A stretch of 64,000 nt of DNA from Phycisphaerales bacterium (GTDB lineage: Bacteria > Planctomycetota > Phycisphaerae > UBA1845 > UTPLA1): assembly GCA_022360095.1 (NCBI GenBank), contig JAKSDK010001893.1, positions 124,001 to 188,000 of the forward strand, in the 5' to 3' direction. The notes beneath the pieces were generated by a model that did not search any database, was not told the origin of the DNA, and saw only the letters and a program-made list of their open reading frames with translations. Of this stretch, positions 16,760 to 26,285 are shown one piece after another. How positions within the stretch are numbered: position 1 is the stretch's first letter; every line of letters starts with the position of its first letter. Position numbers and translations under genes: made by a program.

Positions 16760-17302
16760 ATGCCCGAATCGTGGACTCAGCCCGACGAAGCCCTTGTGAA
16801 GGTCGTGAGCACGCTGGCTCCCGGTCACGCCCTCGATGTCGGTTGTGGGGGCGGTCATGACACACTTTGGCTCGCCCGACAAGGCTGGTCGGTGACGGCC
16901 ATCGACCTGTCGAGGCACGCGGTCTCGAAAGTCCGCAAGCTTGCGAGAGAGACCAAACTCGACGTGACGGCTGCGAGAGACGATGTGACGGCACTTGATG
17001 CCGAGCAAGAGTTCGATCTTGTTTCCATTTGTTACATGCATCTTCCCGCGGCCGATCGTTCCAAGATGCTCACCAATGTCACTCGGGCCCTAAAGGTCGG
17101 AGGCACACTCCTTTTTCGAAGCTTTGAGGCGAGCATTGACGACGCCCCGTTTGACCGGAGTCTCCTGCCGTCGCGGGAAGCCGTGCTTGCGGAACTCGAT
17201 GCCGGATTCAAGATTCGACAGGCTGACGTGCTGGATGAGTTCTTCTCCTACATGAAGAAACAGATGCGACTACTGACGATCGTCGCAATCCGTGCGAAGT
17301 GA
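16760..17302 (+). CDS. Class I SAM-dependent methyltransferase
   Basis: 180 residues. Motif I is ALDVGCGGGHDTLWLA (SAM-binding), followed by WSVTAIDLS (acidic residue contacting the ribose), ARDDVTALD, FDLVSICYMHLP (motif IV region) and the ALKVGGTLLFRSF strand. The fold resembles the TehB/UbiE-like group but lacks their usual N-terminal 20 residues. An in-frame stop just upstream shows the start is correct or the gene is N-terminally shortened. AGGA lies 7 nt before the ATG. Substrate unknown. Transcribed alone. Confidence 0.88.
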   Translation: MPESWTQPDEALVKVVSTLAPGHALDVGCGGGHDTLWLARQGWSVTAIDLSRHAVSKVRKLARETKLDVTAARDDVTALDAEQEFDLVSICYMHLPAADRSKMLTNVTRALKVGGTLLFRSFEASIDDAPFDRSLLPSREAVLAELDAGFKIRQADVLDEFFSYMKKQMRLLTIVAIRAK

Positions 17303-17512
17303 CAGGACGAGCACTGCGGATTGCGGCGGTAACCACGTGCGGTAAATCAGAGCCTCAATCAACAAAGCAAGTACGAATTAGAAGTCGGGAATGCTGTCTT
17401 GCCAAGGCGGGAGACATAAGAAATCGTTGAAGCAACAAGGCCGGCGAAGCCTCAAGTATGAGTGCTCCGCCGACCCTGCGAAAATTCATGCTATTCTGTT
17501 AGAGGCGAGGGC

Positions 17513-18067
17513 CTATTCTCCAGAACCGGGGGGGTCGTCCAACTCAGCCGGCTCGTCCTCTCCCTCTTCCTCGGGATCGATCTTCCCGACAATATGAAAG
17601 AGGTAATCAAGGGCGACCGTGATGGTGTATGGTGCCCCTCCAGGCGGCTCTGTATACACCTGGCCCTCGAAGGAAAAGTCCAGATCGTCGACATTGGAGT
17701 TCAGTGATGTCGCACAGCCTTCCATCAGCGGCGGCATATCGAACTCCTCGAGCTCCGGGTTTTCCGTGTCGGCATGGTTCACCCACCATCTGCCGTCCGG
17801 CGTGTCCACGGTGGGGTTGAGCTCCTCCCAGTCGCCGGTCTTCGAGCCCTGTTGGTAGAACACCATCTTTTGGACGGACCATTCGACGCTGCCGTTGTCG
17901 ACGCTGACCGCCTTCAAATGGATCCGAACGGTGAAAACAACTTGCGTTCCGTCGTAGATCTTGTATTCTATCGTTTGGTCATCGGGCAGCGCCGCCAGGG
18001 CGACATTGGCGCAAACGGATGAAATGCTAAAGGCCAAAAAGGCCAAAATATAGTTTCTGCGGTACAT
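17513..18067 (-). CDS. Exported protein of unknown function
   Basis: 184 residues with a signal peptide (MYRRNYILAFLAFSISSVCA, cleavage probably after VALA). The mature part is beta-rich and Trp-containing (TIEYKIYDGTQVVFTVRIHL; VEWSVQKMVFYQQG; YTITVALDYLFHIVG), and ends in an acidic tail (DPEEEGEDEPAELDD). No domain recognised. The start at 18067 has GAAAGGA upstream. Downstream to 17303 there is 210 bp without a gene. Confidence 0.82.
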   Translation of the reverse strand: MYRRNYILAFLAFSISSVCANVALAALPDDQTIEYKIYDGTQVVFTVRIHLKAVSVDNGSVEWSVQKMVFYQQGSKTGDWEELNPTVDTPDGRWWVNHADTENPELEEFDMPPLMEGCATSLNSNVDDLDFSFEGQVYTEPPGGAPYTITVALDYLFHIVGKIDPEEEGEDEPAELDDPPGSGE

Positions 18068-18333
18068 TGGACAAAAATCCTTTCAGCTAGCTTCGAGGGC
18101 CCCTGAGCGCGCGGAATCTCCGTAAGACGCTGCGCATCATTTTTCCCGAGGGCACCCGAAGGACCCCAATCTGTGAGACGCACAACCGTGCACGTCTCGA
18201 ATACCGCGCGGGAGTGAGTTCACAGGTGTTCAAGTTTGTGAACCCGCTCATCAAAGATTGGGATTTGGGCAGCTTGCTGTTACAAGAAAAAGTAGATTTT
18301 TTCGGATTGCCCCGCCGTGGGTGTCAAACAGGA

Positions 18334-18975
18334 ATGAGCAACAGGTTAGAAGAAACGGACCAGCAGATTCAGACGCTCCTGCAAGGAATGAAGGGCGATC
18401 GGGGTAGGTTTATTGAGGCGCGTAACGCGCTGTTCCGTTTGCTTGAAGGCCCTGTTAAAGGATTTGCATTCAAGGACTTAGCAACGTTTAGAAGAGCGGC
18501 TCCTTTTCCCATAAGGCTGGATGCTGTGGAAAACTGGTGGGTCGAGAATTTCAGAAAGGCCTTTGAATACCTGGAAAAGGCAGACTGGAAGATTGGTGAT
18601 GGATTTGGTGTAGTCAACAAAAACAAAGTGAAGAATCCATCTTCGCTTCGCGTCTGTCTAACGGCCGCCCTTATTCGAGATGCTCGAAAGGAATGTGATA
18701 ATTGGTTGAAACATGCCCCCAGAGACCCCGCGGAGAACGAGGAAAAGGTGTACGAAGCGGAGCCATCTCTAGCTGAATTGGAAGAGATCTTGCGTGCTCA
18801 TAAGGCGCTGCAACAGCTTCCAGCCGAATTGCGCGAATCTTTTATTTACCATAAAGCCTTGGGCTGGTCATCACGAAGCATTGCCGACATTGTCGGCATA
18901 GGTCACGTGCAAGTACAACGTCGGATTCGTAAAGCCGAGAAGTTACTGAGCGATTACTTGGGTAACGAGAGCTAA
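18334..18975 (+). CDS. Sigma-70-type (ECF-like) sigma factor of the CHAT locus
   Basis: 213 residues. A divergent sigma region 2 lies in the N-terminal 140 residues (FRKAFEYLEKADWKIGDGFG, LRVCLTAALIRDARKECDNWL). Region 4 is clear at the C-terminus: ALQQLPAELRESFIYHKALGWSSRSIADIVGIGHVQVQRRIRKAEKLL. The frame is open to 18214, so a longer form is possible. The ATG at 18334 has an AGGA very close. The anti-sigma begins 1 nt after its stop. Base composition looks AT-richer than the flanks (visual impression), as in the whole 18.2-23.7 kb stretch. Confidence 0.82.
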   Translation: MSNRLEETDQQIQTLLQGMKGDRGRFIEARNALFRLLEGPVKGFAFKDLATFRRAAPFPIRLDAVENWWVENFRKAFEYLEKADWKIGDGFGVVNKNKVKNPSSLRVCLTAALIRDARKECDNWLKHAPRDPAENEEKVYEAEPSLAELEEILRAHKALQQLPAELRESFIYHKALGWSSRSIADIVGIGHVQVQRRIRKAEKLLSDYLGNES

Positions 18976-18976
18976 G

Positions 18977-19864
18977 ATGGGTGATTTTGACCAAATTGAA
19001 GCGGCGATCTCTGAATATGAGCACAGTATGCACGAAGCTCAATGGAGATTCTTGAACTCAAGTGATGATTGTTCGGAGTATAGTGAGCTTGTCAGAATGG
19101 CAAGATGTGAACGGGCGCCTACTTCTGAGGAGGCTTTGCACTTCCAATCATGTTTGTCATGTCGAACTAGAATAGCGGTTCTAGCCTGCGGAAAGCCGGT
19201 GGTTGGCCACCCGAAACTTAAGGAAGAGAACTGGAAAGCAGCCTACGCCAGACAAGTCACCTGGTCCGATTTTGTCGAACAGATTCGACAGGAAGCGCAA
19301 GAGCTTCAGTCTGCATATCTGCCTAAGCCGCCCCGCCGCACGGTTCGCTTCAAGCAAGTGGCACTGGCGGCAACAATAGCCGCAGCGGCACTCGTCGCTA
19401 TCTTTATTTTGCCCTTTCACCGCGCACTGATTATCGAAGAATTCAATGTCACGACGGCGGCGGTACGAGGTGAAAAAGACACACTTAACATTGATCTTAC
19501 GCTGAATAGAACTGCATACATAACCATAATCATGGTTGACGAGCGTTTTGAGCGATGGATCAAACCGTTCGATACGGACACCAGCGAGTTTGTCCAAAAA
19601 ACCGACCGAATGACCTCGTTAAGCACTTCAATCTATCCGAACCCCGATGATGTACGAGGTCCTGCCAAAGCAATCATGGTTATGGCAATCGCTTCTTTAG
19701 ACCCGATCCTCTCGGTTGATGAATTGCTCGATGCGATTCCAGATCCGGTCGTGCCTCCTGATGCCGACCGGCAGGCCGCCTATGCAAGGCTTAAGGAACT
19801 CGGCCGAGAATTAGAGGGACGATTAGAGTGCCTAATCCGGGTTGAGTTGATTCCTGCGCAGTAA
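18977..19864 (+). CDS. Zinc anti-sigma factor with extracytoplasmic DUF4384-like domain
   Basis: 295 residues. The cytoplasmic part carries HFQSCLSCRTRI at about residues 55-66, the HxxxCxxC motif of zinc-binding anti-sigma (ZAS) domains. One transmembrane helix lies near residues 129-148 (ALAATIAAAALVAIFILPF). The outside domain (LTLNRTAYITIIMVDERFERWIKPF... AIMVMAIASLDPIL) resembles DUF4384, a beta-rich domain often found with caspase-like proteases and surface-sensing proteins; this similarity is judged by eye. It is placed immediately behind its sigma and convergent with the TPR-CHAT gene 47 bp away. Predicted role: hold the sigma until an outside signal arrives. Confidence 0.82.
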   Translation: MGDFDQIEAAISEYEHSMHEAQWRFLNSSDDCSEYSELVRMARCERAPTSEEALHFQSCLSCRTRIAVLACGKPVVGHPKLKEENWKAAYARQVTWSDFVEQIRQEAQELQSAYLPKPPRRTVRFKQVALAATIAAAALVAIFILPFHRALIIEEFNVTTAAVRGEKDTLNIDLTLNRTAYITIIMVDERFERWIKPFDTDTSEFVQKTDRMTSLSTSIYPNPDDVRGPAKAIMVMAIASLDPILSVDELLDAIPDPVVPPDADRQAAYARLKELGRELEGRLECLIRVELIPAQ

Positions 19865-19911
19865 GCGCTCTAGCTGGCCCCCGCTTTCTGCCGGCCGCAC
19901 TTCACGTCAAC

Positions 19912-22900
19912 TCACTTCTGCGCACCAGTCACGATAAAACTGGACCAGTAATAGGGGGCGGTGAAGTCTCGCATGCCTTCGCGTCTTCGTAGCCGACTGC
20001 TCGCGAGCCCTCCGCGAGCAAGGACCTCAACATCTTTCGGTGCAAGCGATCGTAGCCAGTTCTTTGCTTCGTTAAGCGCTTCAGCCACGGGCATAGGGCG
20101 TTCTTTCGAATACATTCGGCCTTTAATTTCGCGTGCTTCATCGAATTGCCCCAGCAAATTCTGATAGAAACGCGTCATTAGGAGTGCAGTCGCGGTGTCA
20201 TCAACTTTCCAAAGACTTGCCACCACCGTCGTCGCCCCAGCGTACATAAAACCCCAAGGCAGAGCCACGATGCTATCGCCAACCTTAATGCCACGTTGTG
20301 TATCACACGCTGACAACACGACCAAGTTGCAATGTTCAAGTTTCGTGCGCCATCGACGAACCAAGTAATCGAGCGTTAGAAAACCCGCATCTTCCACGGA
20401 AGAGATTTCTGATGAACTCAAAGCGAGGCTGGCATCGTATGGCCACGACATGGATCCAACGTGTCCGTGCGTCGCAAGGTGCAAAATGTTCTTCCCGCAA
20501 ACCACCTCTTCGAGCTTACCAAGGGAGGCGTTCCTCCCGATAAGCAGTTTGACCGAGCCCCCCGACGTTTCAATGATCTTTCCGATGGCCTCGACCTCTT
20601 TTTTTGTGCCCGGTAGCGGCTCGAGCGATCCGCCATAAAGCCTAATGTAGTCCGACGAGATTACATCGGAAACTTGCAGGTCGTCTGCCCGTGATGATGA
20701 TTTTCGTACGCGATGTGATCTATTTTGAGGAGGATGATCAAAAACGGGATCACCCAATAACACTGCCGAGAGCATTGAATTGCTCTTTAGAGCAGACTCG
20801 TCGCTCGGGTCCCTGCCGGTGGCTTTAGTAAATCTCGAGGGCAACGAATTTGGTTTTCTAGTGCTTAGGTTTCTTCGATTTACATAAAGCGAGCAGGAGG
20901 TTGCGTAAACTACGATCGGTCCGTTATCCAGCCACAATCTTTGCGAACCGCCATCCTGGTTGAGAGCCAATGCCTCGAAAGGCAAGTTATTCAAGGGTCC
21001 ATCCGGAATAACAATGACGCGTTCCGCCGCCATCACGCGTTTCCTGATTGATGTGGGTAATAACAAGTTGAAGAGCTCGTTCGAACGAGAATTTGCGGTT
21101 TTGCCCTTGATCGGAGGATTGGAAAGCGTCTCGCGCACCTCCTTCACGGATTTCGAAACTCTCTGAACTTCAACTGGTCCTCGGGTGAGGACGTACCCTT
21201 CAATAGAATCGCCTTTTTCGTCGGGCGACACGAGCAGTACAGTGATAAAGTACTTGGTCCAAGTGTAGCACAGCATCAGTTCTGTGCTGCCAATTGATGT
21301 CTTGATCTCATTTATCGTGGAGGGTGTTGCATCCGGCCAAACAAGACGAAGATTTGCCAAAACTCTGAGTTCGGCATCTCTAAGCGCACGACGTGTCTCA
21401 TTAACCTTCTTAAGTCGCTTCTGAAATCGTTCCTCTTCACCTTGATTGCTCCGTGGACCCGTGTCCATTAACATTTTCTCAGCGGACAGGGCCGCAGCTC
21501 GAGCCGTATTTTCCTCGTTAATAGCGTACTTAAGTTCATCGCGCAACTGAGAGCTTCCCTGCACCTGGGCATCCTTGATCAACTCCCGCTCACTCCGAGC
21601 CAGCAAATCGAGCAGCGCCCTGCTGCGACCCTGTTCAAGAATCTCCAGTGCTTTCTTAGGTCTACCAAGCTCAATCAATATTTCTGACAAGAGAGCAGTC
21701 GTAAGAGTAAAGCCCAGTTTTTCCGAATACCTTGAGCGATCGCGTTCATCCCCGATGACCTGGGTTCTTTCGAATTCCTCGATCTCCAGTGCCTTATGTA
21801 GATAACGTGCAGCTTCCTTCAGTTCGCCCGAACTGAGAAGTGCATGCGCCAGATTTTTCATGGTGAATGCGACCTGTGGGTGGATATCACCAAATAATTT
21901 GCGGCGCTTCGTCAATACTCGTTCGAAGAGTTCTTGGGCTTGTTGATAATCGCCTTTTGAATGATACAGGTCGGCTAGATTGTTGAGCCCTAGTATCACA
22001 TCCGGATGGTGTGCACCCAATAAGCGCTGTCGCATTTCCAGTGATTCACGATAGAATTTTTCCGCTTTGTCATAGTGATTACGATCATGAAATATCCCGG
22101 CCAGATTGTTTAAGACAGCGGCAACTTTCACGTGCTCATTGCCGTATACATTGTGATAAATCTCCAAGGCCTCAAGATATCGCATCTCCGCGCCCGCAAG
22201 ATCGCCCGTGGATCTCAGGAACAACCCATAGTTATTTAACTCAAGGGCGTATTCCGGCGCATTCGCGGTGCTCGAACGATTTGTCCGATTTTCGAAAACG
22301 CTTTTGTAGAGATGCATGGCGGCCGCGTCGTCTCCCCGGCGATGCAAGAGACCCGCTAAGTTACACATCGTGGCAATCGTTCTTGGATGATCCTCGCCAA
22401 GCGCTTTTTGGTAAATCGCAAGTGCCTCACGCAGGTAGACCTCTGAGGCTGCTAGCCGGCCTTGGAATGCACATAGCGTGGCAAGGTTGTTTTGTGTGGT
22501 TGCAACAATATACCAATTTCTTTCCGAAGCGCTTCGCATTTTTGCTAATGCAAGATTGTATGCGAGCTCCGCTTCAGCAAGATCGCCTTTGTGATGAAGC
22601 AGAGAAGCAAGATTGTTCAACACCGATAGTGTGCTCACGTGCGCCGTGCCGTTGGTTTGGTAATAGATCGACAACGCTTGACGATAGAGCAGTTCCGCGG
22701 ATTTATACTCGCCTCCTGATTTTAATAATCCGGCATAATTGCTTAGTACCGTAGCCACCTCCGGATGTTCTTTGCCCAAGTAATTCAATCGTATTGTAAT
22801 TGCTGCACGGTGAAGAGAGTCCGTATTCTTGTGGTCCTCCGCTTTTCCGAGGAGCGATGCCAAATTCGCCAAAGAGGTTAGAGTTTTGGAATGCTTGTCG

Positions 22901-23574
22901 CCTAACACTTTTCTTCGAGTCATCAACTGAAGTGTTGCATGTTTCGCCGCTTCGACGAATTTCTCCTGTCGCCGGAGCTTGTCTATGAGAGAAAATATTC
23001 GTCCGGCGTCACGAAGCTCAGTCTCTAGTTCGGGCGGAAGCGCCGCAATTTTTTTTAACTCTGCTACTCGCCGAAGAGCATCCGTTGTCTGCCAATGGTT
23101 CCTCCCTTGGTTCTTCTCACGTATTTCAGCGATTCGCTGCGCTAATGGAATGGCCTCGGTGCTGTGCAAAGTTCGGATTCGATTTTCTAACTCCTTGATC
23201 TTCGATTCTACATCCTCGGGCAGTGCCCCTCGTGGAGTCTCTGGCGCTTTGGAAAGTTTATCTAGAAGAATGTCTAGATGTGGAATCGGCGATAATGATG
23301 CGAGGATTTCCTCAAGTGATTTGGGGGCGATGTCTGCAATTAGCACTTCATAAAAGCGATTGTCTGTTTCAATCGATCTGGAAGTCGTCGGGGCCGGGTC
23401 ATGTGCGGCGACTTGATCCTCAGGAGGCTCTGTCTTTGAGTTTTTGGTGCAACTTGTACCGAAAGCCAGGGTGAGTAATACGAATGCACTTACAGCGGAA
23501 GAAACGCGATAGGAATGATGCTCAGGCAGAGCGATGCAAGAGTTTCTTCTCATCCGTTTGCGGGGACGGATCAT
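19912..23574 (-). CDS. TPR-CHAT caspase-like protease, exported
   Basis: 1220 residues. The N-terminus has a signal/lipoprotein-like segment (SAVSAFVLLTLAFGTSC; the lipobox is imperfect). Residues about 200-680 hold ten or more tetratricopeptide repeats of the kinesin-light-chain type (pattern AxxxYxxALxIxxxxxGxxHPxVAxxLNNLAxL). A coiled-coil linker follows. The C-terminal CHAT protease domain has its catalytic His in LHLATHGHVG (about residue 1036) and Cys in VVLSACDTQRG (about 1090). CHAT proteins are clan CD peptidases, some acting in conflict systems (for example Craspase). The start at 23574 has GGAG 6 nt upstream. Opposite strand from, and tail to tail with, the sigma/anti-sigma pair; the target is unknown. 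Confidence 0.93.
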   Translation of the reverse strand: MIRPRKRMRRNSCIALPEHHSYRVSSAVSAFVLLTLAFGTSCTKNSKTEPPEDQVAAHDPAPTTSRSIETDNRFYEVLIADIAPKSLEEILASLSPIPHLDILLDKLSKAPETPRGALPEDVESKIKELENRIRTLHSTEAIPLAQRIAEIREKNQGRNHWQTTDALRRVAELKKIAALPPELETELRDAGRIFSLIDKLRRQEKFVEAAKHATLQLMTRRKVLGDKHSKTLTSLANLASLLGKAEDHKNTDSLHRAAITIRLNYLGKEHPEVATVLSNYAGLLKSGGEYKSAELLYRQALSIYYQTNGTAHVSTLSVLNNLASLLHHKGDLAEAELAYNLALAKMRSASERNWYIVATTQNNLATLCAFQGRLAASEVYLREALAIYQKALGEDHPRTIATMCNLAGLLHRRGDDAAAMHLYKSVFENRTNRSSTANAPEYALELNNYGLFLRSTGDLAGAEMRYLEALEIYHNVYGNEHVKVAAVLNNLAGIFHDRNHYDKAEKFYRESLEMRQRLLGAHHPDVILGLNNLADLYHSKGDYQQAQELFERVLTKRRKLFGDIHPQVAFTMKNLAHALLSSGELKEAARYLHKALEIEEFERTQVIGDERDRSRYSEKLGFTLTTALLSEILIELGRPKKALEILEQGRSRALLDLLARSERELIKDAQVQGSSQLRDELKYAINEENTARAAALSAEKMLMDTGPRSNQGEEERFQKRLKKVNETRRALRDAELRVLANLRLVWPDATPSTINEIKTSIGSTELMLCYTWTKYFITVLLVSPDEKGDSIEGYVLTRGPVEVQRVSKSVKEVRETLSNPPIKGKTANSRSNELFNLLLPTSIRKRVMAAERVIVIPDGPLNNLPFEALALNQDGGSQRLWLDNGPIVVYATSCSLYVNRRNLSTRKPNSLPSRFTKATGRDPSDESALKSNSMLSAVLLGDPVFDHPPQNRSHRVRKSSSRADDLQVSDVISSDYIRLYGGSLEPLPGTKKEVEAIGKIIETSGGSVKLLIGRNASLGKLEEVVCGKNILHLATHGHVGSMSWPYDASLALSSSEISSVEDAGFLTLDYLVRRWRTKLEHCNLVVLSACDTQRGIKVGDSIVALPWGFMYAGATTVVASLWKVDDTATALLMTRFYQNLLGQFDEAREIKGRMYSKERPMPVAEALNEAKNWLRSLAPKDVEVLARGGLASSRLRRREGMRDFTAPYYWSSFIVTGAQK

Positions 23575-24055
23575 TGTTTTCTCCGAGTTCTGTCAGACGT
23601 GTAACCTGCAGTCGACATCGTGTTGCGATATGACTCCGTCGGCAAACCCAGCGACTAAGCCTATTCGATATTCTGTGTCTTGTTAGGGTCTTACGTTTTG
23701 CAGCGCAGCTGTGTTCTGTAAATTGTTGTTCGTTTGACATCGGCGGTCACCAAAAAATGTGTTGTCAATGATCACAAGATCAATTGAATGAGGTCAACGA
23801 TGGCCTCCGTGTATCAAATGACCACATTGGCAAGTTAATCTTGCTGTATTCGCGAAACTCGGCACTTGACGATCAAGCTATATGAACCTACGTTGGAAGG
23901 AGGTTGCCATTCTGCGTGCAGGTCGGCAACGATCATCGTCGCAGCGTTTCGGTTGTGTCGTTGGTGCTTGTGTTCGTCTATTCAGATGGAGAAGATCTTG
24001 CTGGCAAGAATGGGGGAAACTTGCCTTAGAGAACGCTGATGACTTTCAATCACTT
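23575..24055. other. Intergenic region between CHAT gene and tRNA-Ser
   Basis: 481 bp, AT-rich. A 72-codon minus-strand frame (23522-23740) overlaps the CHAT start but has no convincing ribosome site or homology. No repeat of the tRNA 3' end was found on the far side of the locus. Confidence 0.5.
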
Positions 24056-24140
24056 GGAGAGGTGGCCGAGCGGCTTAAGGCGGCGGTCTTGAAAACCGCT
24101 GTACCGAAAGGTACCGGGGGTTCGAATCCCTCCCTCTCCG
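24056..24140 (+). tRNA. tRNA-Ser (TGA)
   Basis: 85 nt with a seven-pair acceptor stem (GGAGAGG/CCTCTCC), discriminator G, anticodon TGA at 24090-24092 in loop CTTGAAA, a long class II variable arm (TACC...GGTACC) and T-loop GGTTCGAATCC. CCA is not encoded. It borders the AT-richer CHAT locus. Confidence 0.96.
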
Positions 24141-24233
24141 ATTCAAGACGAATCACGAGTGGCCCCATCGTCACCGAAGACTTCGGCAATCGGTTACAGG
24201 TCCCGGCACTTACAAGAAATCCGCTGGTCATGC

Positions 24234-25787
24234 CTAAAAGGGCGTTTCGTCATCCGTGTCCGTAGAGGAAACGCTGCTCGGATATGACGTCGCCGGGTCA
24301 AAGCTGTGGGGCGTGTATTCGGCCGTCTCGCGGATGTAGTCGGATGCCGCGTTATCGAAGCGCGTCCATTCCGGCGTGAAGTGTAATTCGACGATGCCGG
24401 TCGGGCCGTTACGCTGTTTGTCGATAATGAGTTCAGCTTTCCCTTTGACTTCGTTCAGCCGATCCGCTCGATCTTTGGATTTGTCGAGATAGTACTCCTC
24501 GCGGTGAAGCAGGATGACGACATCGGCGTCCTGTTCGATCGCTCCGCTTTCCCTCAGATCACTCATACGCGGGCGATTGCTACTCCGCCCTTCGACCTGT
24601 CGATTGAGCTGGGCCATGGCAACGATCGGAATTTCCAGCTCACGGGCCAACGCTTTGAGGCCACGGCTGATGGCGGCGATCTCCTGCTGACGGTTTTCAC
24701 GGCTGGCGGGGTCGTACATGAGCTGCAAATAGTCGATGAAAACGACCTGAATGTCGTGGAGCATCTTCAGACGTCGTGACTTGGCTCTGACCTCCATCAC
24801 GCTCATACCGGGCGTATCGTCAATAAAGATCGGGCAGCCTCGCATCTGATCGTTCGCCTCATGGAGCCTTGCGATTTCCGTATCGCTCAGGTGACGATGG
24901 CGCATCTTGTTCATGTCGACGCCGGCACGTGAACACAACATGCGCTGTGCCACTTGCAGCTTGCTCATTTCCAGGGAGAAAAAGACTGCGGGAAAGCCGT
25001 GGCCCTTGTTTTCGTCGACGCCCAGATGTGTAAGCATGGATAGACCGAAAGCGGTCTTGCCCATGCTGGGTCTGGCGGCGACGATGATGAGGTCGCCGAA
25101 TTGCAGGCCGCCGGTCTTCGCATCCAATTCGGTGAAGCCGGTCGGCACGCCGCTGACCATTTCCTCGTTGGACGAGATCTGCTCGAAGGTCTGATCCAGG
25201 AATTCGCGGATGGATACGGCCTGGTTGCTGATCCGTTGTTCGGTGACGTCGAATAGCTTCCTCTCCGCCTCGTCAAGTATGTTCTGCGCGGGTTCGTTAT
25301 CGTCATAGGCCGTCTGCATGATGTCGCCGGTGGCGCGGATGACATCGCGGAGCAGCGCCTTGTCACGAACGATCTGAGCGTAGTATTCGGCATTTGCCGC
25401 CGAGGGTACGGAATCGACGAGCTCGATGAGGTAATCACGCCCCTTGACCTCTTCGAGCTGGTTGCGGCGGCGCAGCTCGTCTTCAAGGACGATGATGTCG
25501 ATCGGCTTGTTCTGATCGTAAAGATCGATCAGCGCCTCGAAAAGTAGGCGATGATCGGGGCGATAGAATCTCTCGGAGGCTTCCCTCGGAATGGTTTGTA
25601 AGACCAATCCGATGCTCTCCTTATCGAGCAGCATGCAACCGAGCAGGCTCATCTCCGCTTCGAGATCCTGCGGCGGAATGCGACCGGTGGCGATCGGGTC
25701 AGTCGCTTTGCTCGTCTGCGGCCGGGCTGCCGGGGTTGATTTCACCACCGACGGGTTGGGCCTCGGCGGGGCTGGCATCTGTGCCAT
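24234..25787 (-). CDS. dnaB: Replicative DNA helicase
   Basis: The hexameric 5'-3' helicase at the replication fork. The N-terminal domain starts at RIPPQDLEAEMSLLGCMLLD (residue about 40). The RecA-type ATPase has Walker A ARPSMGKTAF, a Walker B FIDYLQLM, and the DnaB signatures SRGLKALARELEIP and RPRMSDLRESGAIEQDAD. Length is 517 residues, with a Pro-rich N-terminal tail. The ATG at 25787 has GGAGGT 5 nt upstream. It overlaps the 3' end of rplI by 89 nt in another frame, so the two must be translated from one mRNA. Last gene of the housekeeping cluster. Confidence 0.97.
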   Translation of the reverse strand: MAQMPAPPRPNPSVVKSTPAARPQTSKATDPIATGRIPPQDLEAEMSLLGCMLLDKESIGLVLQTIPREASERFYRPDHRLLFEALIDLYDQNKPIDIIVLEDELRRRNQLEEVKGRDYLIELVDSVPSAANAEYYAQIVRDKALLRDVIRATGDIMQTAYDDNEPAQNILDEAERKLFDVTEQRISNQAVSIREFLDQTFEQISSNEEMVSGVPTGFTELDAKTGGLQFGDLIIVAARPSMGKTAFGLSMLTHLGVDENKGHGFPAVFFSLEMSKLQVAQRMLCSRAGVDMNKMRHRHLSDTEIARLHEANDQMRGCPIFIDDTPGMSVMEVRAKSRRLKMLHDIQVVFIDYLQLMYDPASRENRQQEIAAISRGLKALARELEIPIVAMAQLNRQVEGRSSNRPRMSDLRESGAIEQDADVVILLHREEYYLDKSKDRADRLNEVKGKAELIIDKQRNGPTGIVELHFTPEWTRFDNAASDYIRETAEYTPHSFDPATSYPSSVSSTDTDDETPF

Positions 25788-26274
25788 GGGTGACCTCCGT
25801 TTCACTTGCTTGCTCTTCTTCCTCCAGTTGCTTCTCGGCGACGACCCAGACTTTCACTTCCGTGCTGATGTCGTCGGCGAGCACGACAGAGGCCTGATAG
25901 GTCCCCACTTCCTTGAAGTTGTGGGTCATCTTGATCTGATCGGGATGGACGGAATGGCCCTCGTCGATCAGCGCGCTCGAGATTTCGCGCGGACCCACCG
26001 AGCCATACAAGTGTCCTTCCGGCGTACAGGCGGCACTGATCGTGACTTCGACGCTTTCGAGCCGTGACTGGGTTTCCAGTAGCATGGCACGACGTTTTTC
26101 GCGCTCGGCGGCGGCAATCTTCTTGTCTTCCTCAATGGCCTTGAGATTGGCCTTCGTGGGCTCCAAGGCCAGATGATGGGGCAAGAGATAATTGCGGGCA
26201 TGCCCCGGCGAGACGTCGACCACGTCGCCGCACAAACCGAGATTTGGGATGTCTTTTCGCAACAGCAGCTTCAT
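25699..26274 (-). CDS. rplI: 50S ribosomal protein L9
   Basis: The N-terminal domain (MKLLLRKDIPNLGLCGDVVDVSPGHARNYLLP) and linker helix, then the C-terminal domain ending about residue 150 (SVHPDQIKMTHNFKEVGTYQASVVL). It has a 40-residue acidic tail (EEEEQASETEV...) not found in E. coli L9. The tail is coded in the region shared with dnaB. The ATG at 26274 has AGGAG 8 nt upstream. 191 residues in total. Confidence 0.96.
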   Translation of the reverse strand: MKLLLRKDIPNLGLCGDVVDVSPGHARNYLLPHHLALEPTKANLKAIEEDKKIAAAEREKRRAMLLETQSRLESVEVTISAACTPEGHLYGSVGPREISSALIDEGHSVHPDQIKMTHNFKEVGTYQASVVLADDISTEVKVWVVAEKQLEEEEQASETEVTHGTDASPAEAQPVGGEINPGSPAADEQSD

Positions 26275-26285
26275 GATGATGACTC

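Noticed and set aside
23522..23740. 72-codon minus-strand frame overlapping the CHAT start
   Set aside because: Basic, low-complexity, overlaps the better supported CHAT start (GGAG, 6 nt).
18100..24140. Attachment-site repeat of the tRNA-Ser 3' end flanking the CHAT locus
   Set aside because: I looked for the GGTTCGAATCCCTCC tail at the far side (18.1-18.3 kb) and did not find it. No integrase gene either.
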